The notes beneath the pieces were generated by a model. It saw only the letters and a program-made list of their open reading frames with translations. It did not search any database and was not told the origin of the DNA. A stretch of 64,000 bases of DNA from Candidatus Skiveiella danica (GTDB lineage Bacteria; Pseudomonadota; Gammaproteobacteria; Burkholderiales; Burkholderiaceae_C). The translations under genes were made by a program, and so were the position numbers. Positions within the stretch are counted from its first letter, which is position 1, and each line of letters opens with the position of its first letter. Location: NCBI GenBank assembly GCA_016721925.1, contig JADKHE010000011.1, positions 1-64,000 of the forward strand. Reading direction: 5' to 3'. Positions 52,995-61,350 of this stretch are shown here, piece by piece.

Positions 52995-54131
52995 ATGAAA
53001 CACTTCCTGCCCCGCCTGTTTGCCGGCTGCCTGGCCCTGGCCCTGTCGTGGGCGATGGCCGCCGATGGTGTCACGAAAAACCAGCTCCTGATCGGCCAGA
53101 ACATCACGCTGCAGGGTGGCAAGAACGACTACGGCATGGCGGTGCAGGACGGCATCCAGGCCTACCTGAACCTGATCAACAGCCGCGGCGGCGTGAACGG
53201 CCGCCAGGTCGTGCTCAAGACGCTGGACGACGACAACAAGTCCAGTCAGGCCGAGGCCAACGCGCGCCAGCTCGTTGAGCAGGACAAGGTGTTCATCCTG
53301 TTCGGCTCGATCGAGGGCGGCCCGTCCACCGCCGTCATGAAGGCCGCCATCGACCTGAAGGTGCCATTCTTCGGCCCGATCGCCGGCTCGCCCACCCTGC
53401 GACGGCCCCACCAGCCGCTGGTGTTCCCGGTGCGCGCAGAACACCGCGAGGAATTTCGCGCGCTGCTGGCCTACGGCAAGAGCATCGGCGCCACCCGCGT
53501 GGGCTTCATGCGGGCCGACTCCGAAACCGGGCAACAGCATCTGGCCAACGTGAAGCTGCTGTGCCAGGAACTCGGCATGGAGCTGGTGGCCGACCTGCCC
53601 TTCAAGTCCGACGTGGCCGACGCCCAGATTGACCAGATGGTCGGCCAACTGGAAAAAGGCAGGGCCCAGATCGTGTTCAACCACGGCTCACCCGGCGTGT
53701 ATGAAAAGCTGATTCGCAAGTCGCGCGCCCAAGGGCTGCCGACGAGCTTCTACGCGGTGAACTCGGGTTCGGCCCAGATGGCCAAGCACCTGGGACCGCT
53801 GGCCCACGGCATGGTGTTCACCCAGGTGGTGCCCAGCCCCTGGGAACGCAAGACGGCCATCACCCGTGAATACCAGGAAGAGTTCGCCAGGCAGAAGCCC
53901 GGGCGCGAGTTTTCCTACGGCAGCCTGGAAGGGTATGTGACGGCCAAGGCGCTGGTGGCCGCGCTGCGGCTGGCCGGGCCAGAGCCGACGCGCGAGAGCT
54001 TCCTGGCCGGCCTGAGCAACGCCAGCCTGGACCTCAACGGCCTGCGTGCGGTCTACAGCCGCGAGCAGCACACCGGCCTGAACTTCGTCGACCTGTCGAT
54101 CGTGACGCGCGAGGGCACCTTCCGGCACTGA
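52995..54131 (+). CDS. ABC transporter periplasmic ligand-binding protein (Leu/Ile/Val type)
   Basis: 378 residues with a Sec signal (FAGCLALALSWAMAADGV). Family features: LIGQNITLQGGKNDYGMAVQ, NLINSRGGVNGRQVVLKTLD, and ADLPFKSDVADAQIDQMVGQ. Binds an amino acid or similar ligand in the periplasm. No permease or ATPase genes are adjacent, so it is an orphan binding protein, a common arrangement in Burkholderiales. Confidence 0.93.
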   Translation: MKHFLPRLFAGCLALALSWAMAADGVTKNQLLIGQNITLQGGKNDYGMAVQDGIQAYLNLINSRGGVNGRQVVLKTLDDDNKSSQAEANARQLVEQDKVFILFGSIEGGPSTAVMKAAIDLKVPFFGPIAGSPTLRRPHQPLVFPVRAEHREEFRALLAYGKSIGATRVGFMRADSETGQQHLANVKLLCQELGMELVADLPFKSDVADAQIDQMVGQLEKGRAQIVFNHGSPGVYEKLIRKSRAQGLPTSFYAVNSGSAQMAKHLGPLAHGMVFTQVVPSPWERKTAITREYQEEFARQKPGREFSYGSLEGYVTAKALVAALRLAGPEPTRESFLAGLSNASLDLNGLRAVYSREQHTGLNFVDLSIVTREGTFRH

Positions 54132-54136
54132 GCCGC

Positions 54137-55216
54137 TCAGCGGGCCGCATCGCGAGCGCGGCGCGCCCGCAGCCAGTGCCACAGCGGATTCGCCAGCAGC
54201 AGCACCGCCACCAGCCGGCACACCTGAAACGCGGTGACCACCGGGACGCCCAGTTGCAGCACCTTGGCCGTGATTGACATCTCGGTGATGCCGCCGGGCG
54301 AGGTGCCCAGCAGCAGCGTGACGGGATGCAGGCCGGTGCCCAGAGACAAGAGCCAGGCAAACCCGGCGCACAGCCCCATCATCACCAGGGTGCCCAGCGC
54401 CACCGAGGCCAGCCAGCGCGGCGCGGTGTGCAGGAAGCCCGAGGTGAAGCGCACACCCAGGCTCACGCCAATCACCAACTGTGCGGCATTCGACAACGCC
54501 ACCGGAATCGCCGACAGCGTGATGCCTGCCATGGTGAAACCCATCGCCACCACCAGCGACCCCATGAACCAGGGATTGGCGCGGCCCAGGCGCTGCATCA
54601 ACAGGGCACCGGCGACGGTGCACACCCCCAGCGCCAGCAGCCCAGATGGATGGACGATCCGGGGCCCCGGGGACGTGACATCCACACCCGTCAGGCCGCT
54701 GGCCTGCAGACCAAAGGGAATCACCAGCACCACCACCATCAGGCGCAGGCTGTGTGCGGCGGCCACCAGATCGGTGCGCGCGCCGACGCGCTCGGCCAGC
54801 AAGGTCATCTCCGAGGCCCCGCCGACTGCACCGGCAAAGAAGGCCGTGGCCCGCATGGCGTCCGGCGCGACGCCGGCCAGGCGCGGCGCGTGAAGTCGGT
54901 AGAGAACCGCCGCAAAAGACACCCCCAGCATCAGCGCCCAGGCGATCGCCAGCAGAATGGCCCACCACAGGCTGGCGACCAAGGCCATGACCTGCGGTGT
55001 GAAATACAGGCCCAGCGCGGCGCCGATCACCCACTGCCCGCCGTTGCGCAGTGGCGCCCAGCTCTGCGTCGGCAGGCCGGCCATGGAAACCATCGCCGTT
55101 GCGACCAGCGGACCGATCATCCACGGCAGCGGGGTGCGCAAGGCCACGCACAGCGCGGCAGCGCCCAGCGCCAGCAGCAGGGTCAGGGTTACGCGAAGGG
55201 TGTAATGCAGGCGCAT
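54137..55216 (-). CDS. AbrB-family (ammonia monooxygenase-regulator type) membrane protein
   Basis: 359 residues with about ten helices forming two repeats: LPWMIGPLVATAMVSMAGLP, FFAGAVGGASEMTLLAERVG and the repeated LLLGTSPGGITEMSITAKVL. The GG(A/I)(S/T)EM motif in both halves is typical. ATG 55216 begins MRLHYTLRVTLTLLLA; upstream in-frame text is discarded. The function is uncertain and the AbrB name does not imply the AbrB DNA-binding protein. Stops 5 nt from the convergent ABC gene. Confidence 0.9.
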   Translation of the reverse strand: MRLHYTLRVTLTLLLALGAAALCVALRTPLPWMIGPLVATAMVSMAGLPTQSWAPLRNGGQWVIGAALGLYFTPQVMALVASLWWAILLAIAWALMLGVSFAAVLYRLHAPRLAGVAPDAMRATAFFAGAVGGASEMTLLAERVGARTDLVAAAHSLRLMVVVLVIPFGLQASGLTGVDVTSPGPRIVHPSGLLALGVCTVAGALLMQRLGRANPWFMGSLVVAMGFTMAGITLSAIPVALSNAAQLVIGVSLGVRFTSGFLHTAPRWLASVALGTLVMMGLCAGFAWLLSLGTGLHPVTLLLGTSPGGITEMSITAKVLQLGVPVVTAFQVCRLVAVLLLANPLWHWLRARRARDAAR

Positions 55217-55249
55217 GCGGTCAGGGTCGGCTGCGCTTAGTATGGCGGG

Positions 55250-56122
55250 ATGAACTGTCGAATGGCTGTCACCGCCGCGGTGCTGGGCATCGTGCTGGGC
55301 TGCGCCGCGCCACCTTCCGGCCCGGCCACGGCGCCCGCCACGGTGTTTGCCGCGTCCACCCCCCAAGCGCCCGAACCGGCCGCCGTCTGGCGCCAGCTTG
55401 AGCGCCTGCTGCCCGCCGATGCCTTGTTGATGGGCGAGCAACATGATTCACCGGATCACCAGCGGCTGCAGCGCAGCGTCGTGCAGGTGCTGGCCGAGCG
55501 CGGCATTCTGGCCGCCGTGGCGCTGGAGATGGCGGAGCAAGGCGGCACCACCACCGGCTTGCCGTCGGATGCCAGTGAGCAGCAGGTGCGCGAGGCCCTG
55601 AAATGGCGTGACGCCAGCTGGCCCTGGGCGGCCTACGGGCCGGTGGTGATGGCCGCAGTGCGCGCGGGCGTGCCAGTTCTGGGCGCCAACCTGCCTGCCA
55701 GCGAAACCCGCAATGCTATGCAATCCGTAGCATACGACGGCCATTTGACGCTGGGAAAGTGGCAAAAACAGCAGGAACTCATCCGTGAGGGGCACTGCGG
55801 ACTGCTGCCCGAGCGCCAGATCGTTCCCATGACCCGGGTGCAGCTCGCACGCGATGCGGCCATGGCGCGCACGGTCCTGGCCGCGCGCCAGGCCGGCAAG
55901 ACCGTGCTGCTGATCGCCGGCAACGGCCATGTCGACCGAGAGCTCGGCGTGCCGACCCACCTCGGACATGATCTGCGCGTGAGCGCGCTGGTGCTCAGTC
56001 CGCAGCGTCCGCCCGGCGCCACGCTGGATCTGCCGCCAGCCGACGCCGTGTGGCTCACCCCGGCGCTGCCGCCGAGGGACTACTGCGCCGACCTGCGCTC
56101 GCAGATGACGCCCCAGCGCTGA
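55250..56122 (+). CDS. ChaN-family haem-binding-like lipoprotein
   Basis: 290 residues. Lipobox VLGC (Cys18). The ChaN signature lies in LLPADALLMGEQHDSPDHQR and LAAVALEMAEQGG, with a C-terminal AGNGHVDRELGVPTHLGHDL. ChaN binds haem at the outer membrane in Campylobacter and E. coli; which role applies here is unknown. Residues about 156-174 are encoded by repeat copy F in sense, between two conserved segments. Divergent from the AbrB-type gene across 33 nt. Confidence 0.88.
   Translation: MNCRMAVTAAVLGIVLGCAAPPSGPATAPATVFAASTPQAPEPAAVWRQLERLLPADALLMGEQHDSPDHQRLQRSVVQVLAERGILAAVALEMAEQGGTTTGLPSDASEQQVREALKWRDASWPWAAYGPVVMAAVRAGVPVLGANLPASETRNAMQSVAYDGHLTLGKWQKQQELIREGHCGLLPERQIVPMTRVQLARDAAMARTVLAARQAGKTVLLIAGNGHVDRELGVPTHLGHDLRVSALVLSPQRPPGATLDLPPADAVWLTPALPPRDYCADLRSQMTPQR
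55715..55769 (+). repeat. Interspersed repeat copy F (inside ChaN-like gene)
   Basis: GCTAT-N7-GTAGC palindrome, an 8-nt spacer ending in CG, GCCATTTGACGCTGGGAA, then GGCAAAAA. It lies in frame within the coding sequence. Confidence 0.8.
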
Positions 56123-56164
56123 CGCGCAACCGAAACACGCCCGTCCTGCGACAATCCGGGCCTT

Positions 56165-57013
56165 ATGAATCACGCCTACGTCCTGAACCTGTCCTGCCCC
56201 GACCGAACGGGCATCGTGCATGCCGTCTCCGGTTTCCTGCTGGAGCGCGGCGGCAACATCGAGGAAGCCGCCCAGTACAACGACCACGGCACCGGCCTGT
56301 TTTTCATGCGCGTGCAGTTCGCCTGCGACCAGGTCACCCACGAGGACCTGCGCCTGCAGCTGCGCTACTTCGCCGAGCCGTTCGCGATGCAATGGAGCCT
56401 GCACGCCACCGCCCAGTCGATGCGCACGGTGCTGATGGTCAGCAAGGAGGGGCATTGCCTCAACGACCTGCTGTTCCGCTGGAAAAGCGGCCTGCTGCCG
56501 CTGGACATCCGCGCCATCATCAGCAACCACCGCGACTTCTACCAGCTGGCGGCCAGCTACAACGTGCCCTTCCACCACATCGTGGTGAACAAGGACAACA
56601 AGGCCCAGGCCGAAGCGAAGCAGTTCGAGATCATCCAGAACGAAGAGGCCGAGCTGGTGGTGCTGGCGCGCTACATGCAGATCCTCAGCGACGACCTGTG
56701 CCGCAAGCTGGCCGGGCGCGCCATCAACATCCACCACAGCTTCCTGCCCAGCTTCAAGGGCGCCAAGCCTTACTACCAGGCGCATGACCGCGGCGTGAAA
56801 CTGATCGGCGCCACGGCGCACTACGTGACGGCCGACCTGGACGAAGGCCCGATCATCGAGCAGGACGTGGCCCGCGTGGACCACAGCAAGACCGTCGAAG
56901 ACCTGACCGCCATGGGCCGCGACACCGAAAGCCAGGTGCTGGCGCGCGCCGTGAAATGGCACAGCGAGCACCGCATCCTGGTCAACGGCCACAAGACCGT
57001 GATCTTCAAATAG
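56165..57013 (+). CDS. purU: Formyltetrahydrofolate deformylase
   Basis: 282 residues. Hydrolyses 10-formyl-THF to formate and THF, balancing the one-carbon pool. N-terminal ACT domain (YVLNLSCPDRTGIVHAVSGF, GGNIEEAAQYNDHGTGLFFM), then the formyltransferase-fold catalytic domain with INIHHSFLPSFKGAKPYYQA and GATAHYVTADLDEGPIIEQD containing the catalytic Asp. The LysR gene starts 2 nt later. Confidence 0.97.
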   Translation: MNHAYVLNLSCPDRTGIVHAVSGFLLERGGNIEEAAQYNDHGTGLFFMRVQFACDQVTHEDLRLQLRYFAEPFAMQWSLHATAQSMRTVLMVSKEGHCLNDLLFRWKSGLLPLDIRAIISNHRDFYQLAASYNVPFHHIVVNKDNKAQAEAKQFEIIQNEEAELVVLARYMQILSDDLCRKLAGRAINIHHSFLPSFKGAKPYYQAHDRGVKLIGATAHYVTADLDEGPIIEQDVARVDHSKTVEDLTAMGRDTESQVLARAVKWHSEHRILVNGHKTVIFK

Positions 57014-57015
57014 CG

Positions 57016-57879
57016 ATGCGCATACCCCCCATCCAATGCCTGCTGACCTTCGAGGCGCTGGCGCGCCTGCGCAGCGTGACCCAGGCCGCCGAGGAACTGT
57101 GCGTGACGCCCAGCGCCGTGAGCCACCGGGTCAAGCAGCTGGAGCAGACCATCGGCACCCCGTTGTTCGGCCGGGCCGACTTTTCCCTGACCACCGAAGG
57201 CAGCGAATACCTGGCCCATGTGCGCGAAGGCCTGACCAGCCTGCAGAAATTCCCCGGCGCGGCCTCAGCGCCGGGCAAGCGAAAACTCAAGCTTGCGGTC
57301 ACGCCGACCTTCTCGCGCTCGATCCTGATGCCGCGCCTGCGCTCCTTCCTGGAGGCCTACCCCGAGATCGACATCACGCTGCAGGTCAGCATCCCCTTGC
57401 TGGACGTGGTGGCCGAAGACGCCGACCTGACCGTGCGTTTCGGCACCGGCCGCTATGCTGACGTGGAGCACATCTGCCTGATGAAGGACGAGATCACCCC
57501 GCTGGCCTCGCCCGCCTACATCCGCGAGAACGGCCCCTTTGACAACCCGGAGGACCTGAAGTCCGCCGCCCTGCTGCGCAGCCCGCTGGAGCCCTGGCGC
57601 ACCTGGTTTGCCGCGCACGGCCTGGACTGGCCCGAGCCGGTGGACGGCTCCTCGTTCAACGACATCGGCCTGATGTGCGACGCCGCCGCCCAGGGCCTGG
57701 GCATCGGCCTGATCCGCCTGAAGCTGGGCGCTCCGTGGATCGAGAACGGCTCTCTGGAGCGGATCTGGCCGCACGCCATCCCGAGTCCGCATGCCCACTA
57801 CCTGTGCTGGCGCACCGGCGCGCTGGACCGCTGGGAGTGCGCCGCGTTTGCCGAGTGGCTCAAGAAAAGCGTGGCCTGA
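57016..57879 (+). CDS. LysR-family regulator (GcvA-like)
   Basis: 287 residues from ATG 57016. HTH: LLTFEALARLRSVTQAAEEL and VTPSAVSHRVKQLEQTIGTP. Effector region: KLAVTPTFSRSILMPRLRSF and AQGLGIGLIRLKLGAPWIEN. The N-terminus is close to GcvA-type regulators. It is 2 nt after purU and 94 nt before glcD, so it may control one-carbon or glycolate genes. Confidence 0.92.
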   Translation: MRIPPIQCLLTFEALARLRSVTQAAEELCVTPSAVSHRVKQLEQTIGTPLFGRADFSLTTEGSEYLAHVREGLTSLQKFPGAASAPGKRKLKLAVTPTFSRSILMPRLRSFLEAYPEIDITLQVSIPLLDVVAEDADLTVRFGTGRYADVEHICLMKDEITPLASPAYIRENGPFDNPEDLKSAALLRSPLEPWRTWFAAHGLDWPEPVDGSSFNDIGLMCDAAAQGLGIGLIRLKLGAPWIENGSLERIWPHAIPSPHAHYLCWRTGALDRWECAAFAEWLKKSVA

Positions 57880-57973
57880 GCCATACCGGTTTGCCCTTGC
57901 CATCCGGGCGCCTTTCAACAAAGCCTGCAAAAAACCTCACCCCGCGAGCCGCTGACTGGCGTAGAGTTGGCGC

Positions 57974-59476
57974 ATGAATACCGCCACCGATTCAAGCCCG
58001 GCCGCCCGCCAGGCGCGTGCCGCCCGACAACAGGCCGTGGTCGCGGCCCTGCAAGCCGTGCTGCCCGCCCACGCCATCCTCTACACGCCCGAAGACACCA
58101 CCCCCTACGAATGCGATGGCCTGACCGCCTACCGCGAGCGCCCGCTGGTGGTGGCCCTGCCCGAGACGGATGAGCAGGTGCAGGCGGTGCTGAAAACCTG
58201 CCATGGCCTGGACGTGCCGGTGGTGGCGCGTGGTGCCGGCACCGGGCTGTCGGGTGGCGCCATGCCGCACGCCATGGGGGTCACGCTGAGCCTGGCGAAG
58301 TTCAACCGCATTCTCAAGGTGGACCCGGTGAGCCGGACCGCCGTGGTGCAAGGCGGCGTGCGCAACCTGGCCATCAGCGAAGCGGCCGCGCCGCACGGCC
58401 TGTACTACGCGCCTGACCCGTCGAGCCAGATCGCCTGCACCATCGGTGGCAACGTCGCCGAGAACGCCGGCGGCGTGCACTGCCTGAAATATGGCCTGAC
58501 GGTGCACAACGTGCTCAAGGTCAAGGGTTTCACCATCGAGGGCGACGCCGTGGAATTTGGCAGCGAGGCGCTGGATGCGCCCGGCTACGACCTGCTGGCC
58601 CTCGTCATCGGCAGCGAGGGCATGCTGGCCGTCACGACCGAAGTCACGGTCAAGCTGGTGCCCAAGCCCCTGCTGGCGCGCTGCATCATGGCCAGCTTCG
58701 ACGACATCCGCAAGGCCGGCGACGCGGTGGCCGCCGTGATCGCCGCCGGCATCATCCCGGCCGGGCTGGAGATGATGGACAAGCCCATGACGGCGGCGGT
58801 GGAAGACTTCGTGCACGCGGGCTACGACCTGAGCGCCGCGGCGATCCTGCTCTGCGAAAGCGACGGCACACCCGAGGAGGTGGAAGAAGAGATCGGCCGC
58901 ATGAGCGAGGTGCTGCGCCGTTGCGGCGCCACGGCGATTGCCGTCAGCCGCGACGAGGCCGAGCGCCTGAAGTTCTGGAGCGGGCGCAAGAACGCCTTTC
59001 CGGCCAGCGGGCGCATCAGCCCCGACTACATGTGCATGGACTCGACCATCCCGCGCAAGCGCCTGGCCGACATCCTGCTGGCCATCCAGGAGATGGAGAA
59101 GAAGTACCAGCTGCGCTGCGCCAACGTGTTCCACGCCGGCGACGGCAACCTGCACCCGCTGATCCTGTTCGATGCCAACGACCCGGACCAGCTGCACCGC
59201 TGCGAGCTGTTCGGCGCCGACATCCTGGAGACCAGCGTGGCCATGGGCGGCACCGTCACCGGCGAGCACGGCGTCGGCATCGAGAAACTCAACAGCATGT
59301 GCGTGCAGTTTTCCGCGGAGGAAAACGAGCAGTTCTTCGGCGTCAAGCGGGCCTTTGACGCCAAGGGCCTGCTCAACCCCGGCAAGGTGATCCCGACCCT
59401 GAACCGCTGCGCCGAGTACGGCAAGATGCTGGTGCGCGGCGGGCAGATCAAGCACCCGGAGCTGGAACGCTTCTGA
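57974..59476 (+). CDS. glcD: FAD-linked glycolate/lactate-type oxidase, GlcD
   Basis: 500 residues. The FAD-binding PCMH domain (about residues 55-235) includes LVVALPETDEQVQAVLKTCH, VARGAGTGLSGGAMPHAMGV and DPSSQIACTIGGNVAENAGG. The C-terminal substrate domain has FHAGDGNLHPLILFDANDPD and GTVTGEHGVGIEKLNSMCVQ. Oxidises a 2-hydroxy acid, glycolate being likeliest; glcE and glcF are not in the window. ATG 57974 fits the family. Confidence 0.93.
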   Translation: MNTATDSSPAARQARAARQQAVVAALQAVLPAHAILYTPEDTTPYECDGLTAYRERPLVVALPETDEQVQAVLKTCHGLDVPVVARGAGTGLSGGAMPHAMGVTLSLAKFNRILKVDPVSRTAVVQGGVRNLAISEAAAPHGLYYAPDPSSQIACTIGGNVAENAGGVHCLKYGLTVHNVLKVKGFTIEGDAVEFGSEALDAPGYDLLALVIGSEGMLAVTTEVTVKLVPKPLLARCIMASFDDIRKAGDAVAAVIAAGIIPAGLEMMDKPMTAAVEDFVHAGYDLSAAAILLCESDGTPEEVEEEIGRMSEVLRRCGATAIAVSRDEAERLKFWSGRKNAFPASGRISPDYMCMDSTIPRKRLADILLAIQEMEKKYQLRCANVFHAGDGNLHPLILFDANDPDQLHRCELFGADILETSVAMGGTVTGEHGVGIEKLNSMCVQFSAEENEQFFGVKRAFDAKGLLNPGKVIPTLNRCAEYGKMLVRGGQIKHPELERF

Positions 59477-59494
59477 GCGCCCAGCCAGAAGACT

Positions 59495-60015
59495 TCAGAC
59501 GGGGGCTTGGTTCCCCAGCAAAAAGTCCACCTTGCCCAGTTTGACCCCGTTGTGCCTCAGGATGGCGTAAGCGGTGGTGACGTGGAAATACACGTTCGCC
59601 GTGGCCCAGTGCTTCAGGTAGGCTTCGCCCTTCATCGTGCGCGTGCCTTCGCGACCCACGGGGAAGGTGATGTCCTTGTCCTCGGTCCCGTCGATCTGGT
59701 CCGGCGCCACGGTGGCCAGAAAATCCAGCGTCTTGCGGATACGAGCCTTCAGCTCGGGCAGCGTGGTTTCGGTGTCGTCGAACGTCGGCGCCTCCAGCCT
59801 GCCAGCCGCGCCGCACAGAGCTTGGCCGCGTCGCAGGCAATCAGCACCTGGCGGGCCAAAGGCAGCATGTCCGGCGCCAGCCGGCTCTGGGCCAGCACGA
59901 TCGGGTCGTATTTGCGGGCTTCGGCATCGGCGAGGCCCTTGTCAAGGAAATGGTCGAGGTTGTCCAGCAAGGCGCTGAAAACCGGCACGCTGGCCGAATA
60001 CATGGAGATGGACAC
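59495..60015 (-). pseudogene. DUF1993 family protein, single-base frameshift
   Basis: The first part (GTG start 60015, with GGAGG 5 nt upstream) reads MSISMYSASVPVFSALLDNL to KLCAARLAG. A missing base near 59797 then shifts the frame; restoring one C gives LEAPTFDDTETTLPELKARI and continues to DGTEDKDITFPVGREGTRTM and the end FLLGNQAPV. Corrected length is 173 residues, normal for DUF1993. Cytoplasmic, function unknown. One of four single-base disruptions in this window. Confidence 0.85.
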
Positions 60016-60074
60016 AAAGGCCTCCTGAATGAAAAAGGGCCCCGCAAAGGAGGCCCAGATTGGAACGAACCGGT

Positions 60075-61236
60075 TCAGGCCGCGACCGCGACCTTTTCCC
60101 CTTGCCCGATACCGAGCCGGTCCAGTGCGGCGGCCAGATGGGCCACGGTGCGATCGACGTGGTGCCACTTTTCCAGCCCGAACAGACCGACGCGGAAGGT
60201 CATGAAGTCGGCCGGTTCGTCGCACTGCAGCGGCACGCCTGCGGCGGTCTGAAGGCCTTCGGCCAGGAATTTCTTGCTGTTGTGGACCTCCGGGTCGGTG
60301 GTGTAGCTCACCACCACGCCCGGCGCCTTGTAGCCCTCGGCCGCCACACTGGGGATGCCCCGGCTCTCGAACAGCGCACGCACCTTGGCGCCCAGATCGA
60401 TCTGTTCGGCGCGCACCTTCTCGAAGCCGTAGGCCTGGGTCTCCTTCATCACCTCGCGCAGGCGCGTCAGCGCGTCGGTCGGCATGGTGGCGTGGTAGGC
60501 GTGGCCACCGCCTTCGTAGGTTTCCATGATCTGCAGCCACTTTTTCAGGTCGCAGGCAAAGCTGGTGCTGGTGGTGGCGTCAATGGCGGCGCGGGCGCGC
60601 TCGCTGAGCATGACCATGGCGCAGCAGGGCGAGCTGCTCCAGCCCTTCTGCGGCGCGGAAACCAGCACGTCCACGCCGGTCGCCTCCATATTGACCCACA
60701 TCGCGCCCGACGCGATGCAGTCCAGCACGAACAGGCCGCCGACTTCATGCACGGCCGTGGACACGGCCTTGAGGTAGTCGTCGGGCAGGATCATGCCGCT
60801 GGCGGTTTCCACATGCGGGGCAAACACCACGTCGGGCTTCTTCTCGCGGATCGTGGCCACGACCTCGGCAATCGGCGCCGGCACCCAGGGCGCCTGCTTG
60901 CCTTCGCCCACGCGGCGGGCCTTGAGCACGGTGGCCTCGGCCGGGATCCGGCCCATGTCGAAGATCTGCGTCCAGCGGTAGCTGAACCAGCCGTTGCGCA
61001 GGACCAGCACCTTCTTGTCGCCGGCGAACTGGCGCGCCACCGCCTCCATGCCGAAGGTGCCGCTGCCGGGCACCAGCACGGCCGATGCGGGCGTGGTAGA
61101 CCTCTTTCAGGATGCTGGAGATGTCCTTCATGACGCCCTGGAAGCTTTTGGACATGTGGTTGAGCGCGCGGTCGGTGTAGACCACGGAGAATTCGAGCAG
61201 GCCGTCGGGATCGACGTGGGGCAGCAGGCCGGACAT
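60075..61236 (-). pseudogene. Class V aminotransferase (alanine/serine-glyoxylate type), single-base frameshift
   Basis: The first frame from ATG 61236 (AAGGAG upstream) reads MSGLLPHVDPDGLLEFSVVY to KEVYHAR. An extra base near 61086 shifts it. Removal gives SAVLVPGSGTFGMEAVARQF, continuing through the PLP site SAPQKGWSSSPCCAMVMLSE to the end. Corrected length is 386 residues, full length. The enzyme would transfer an amino group to glyoxylate or a similar acceptor. Probably intact biologically if the extra base is a sequence error. Confidence 0.85.
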
Positions 61237-61350
61237 GGGTGTCTCCTTGTTCATGAGAGAAGCGCCGGCCAGACGGCCGCGCAATCGAACCTGTCAGCTT
61301 AGCACGGTAGCCGGACGCGCGCATACCGACGCCGCAAACCGCTGCGCCGG

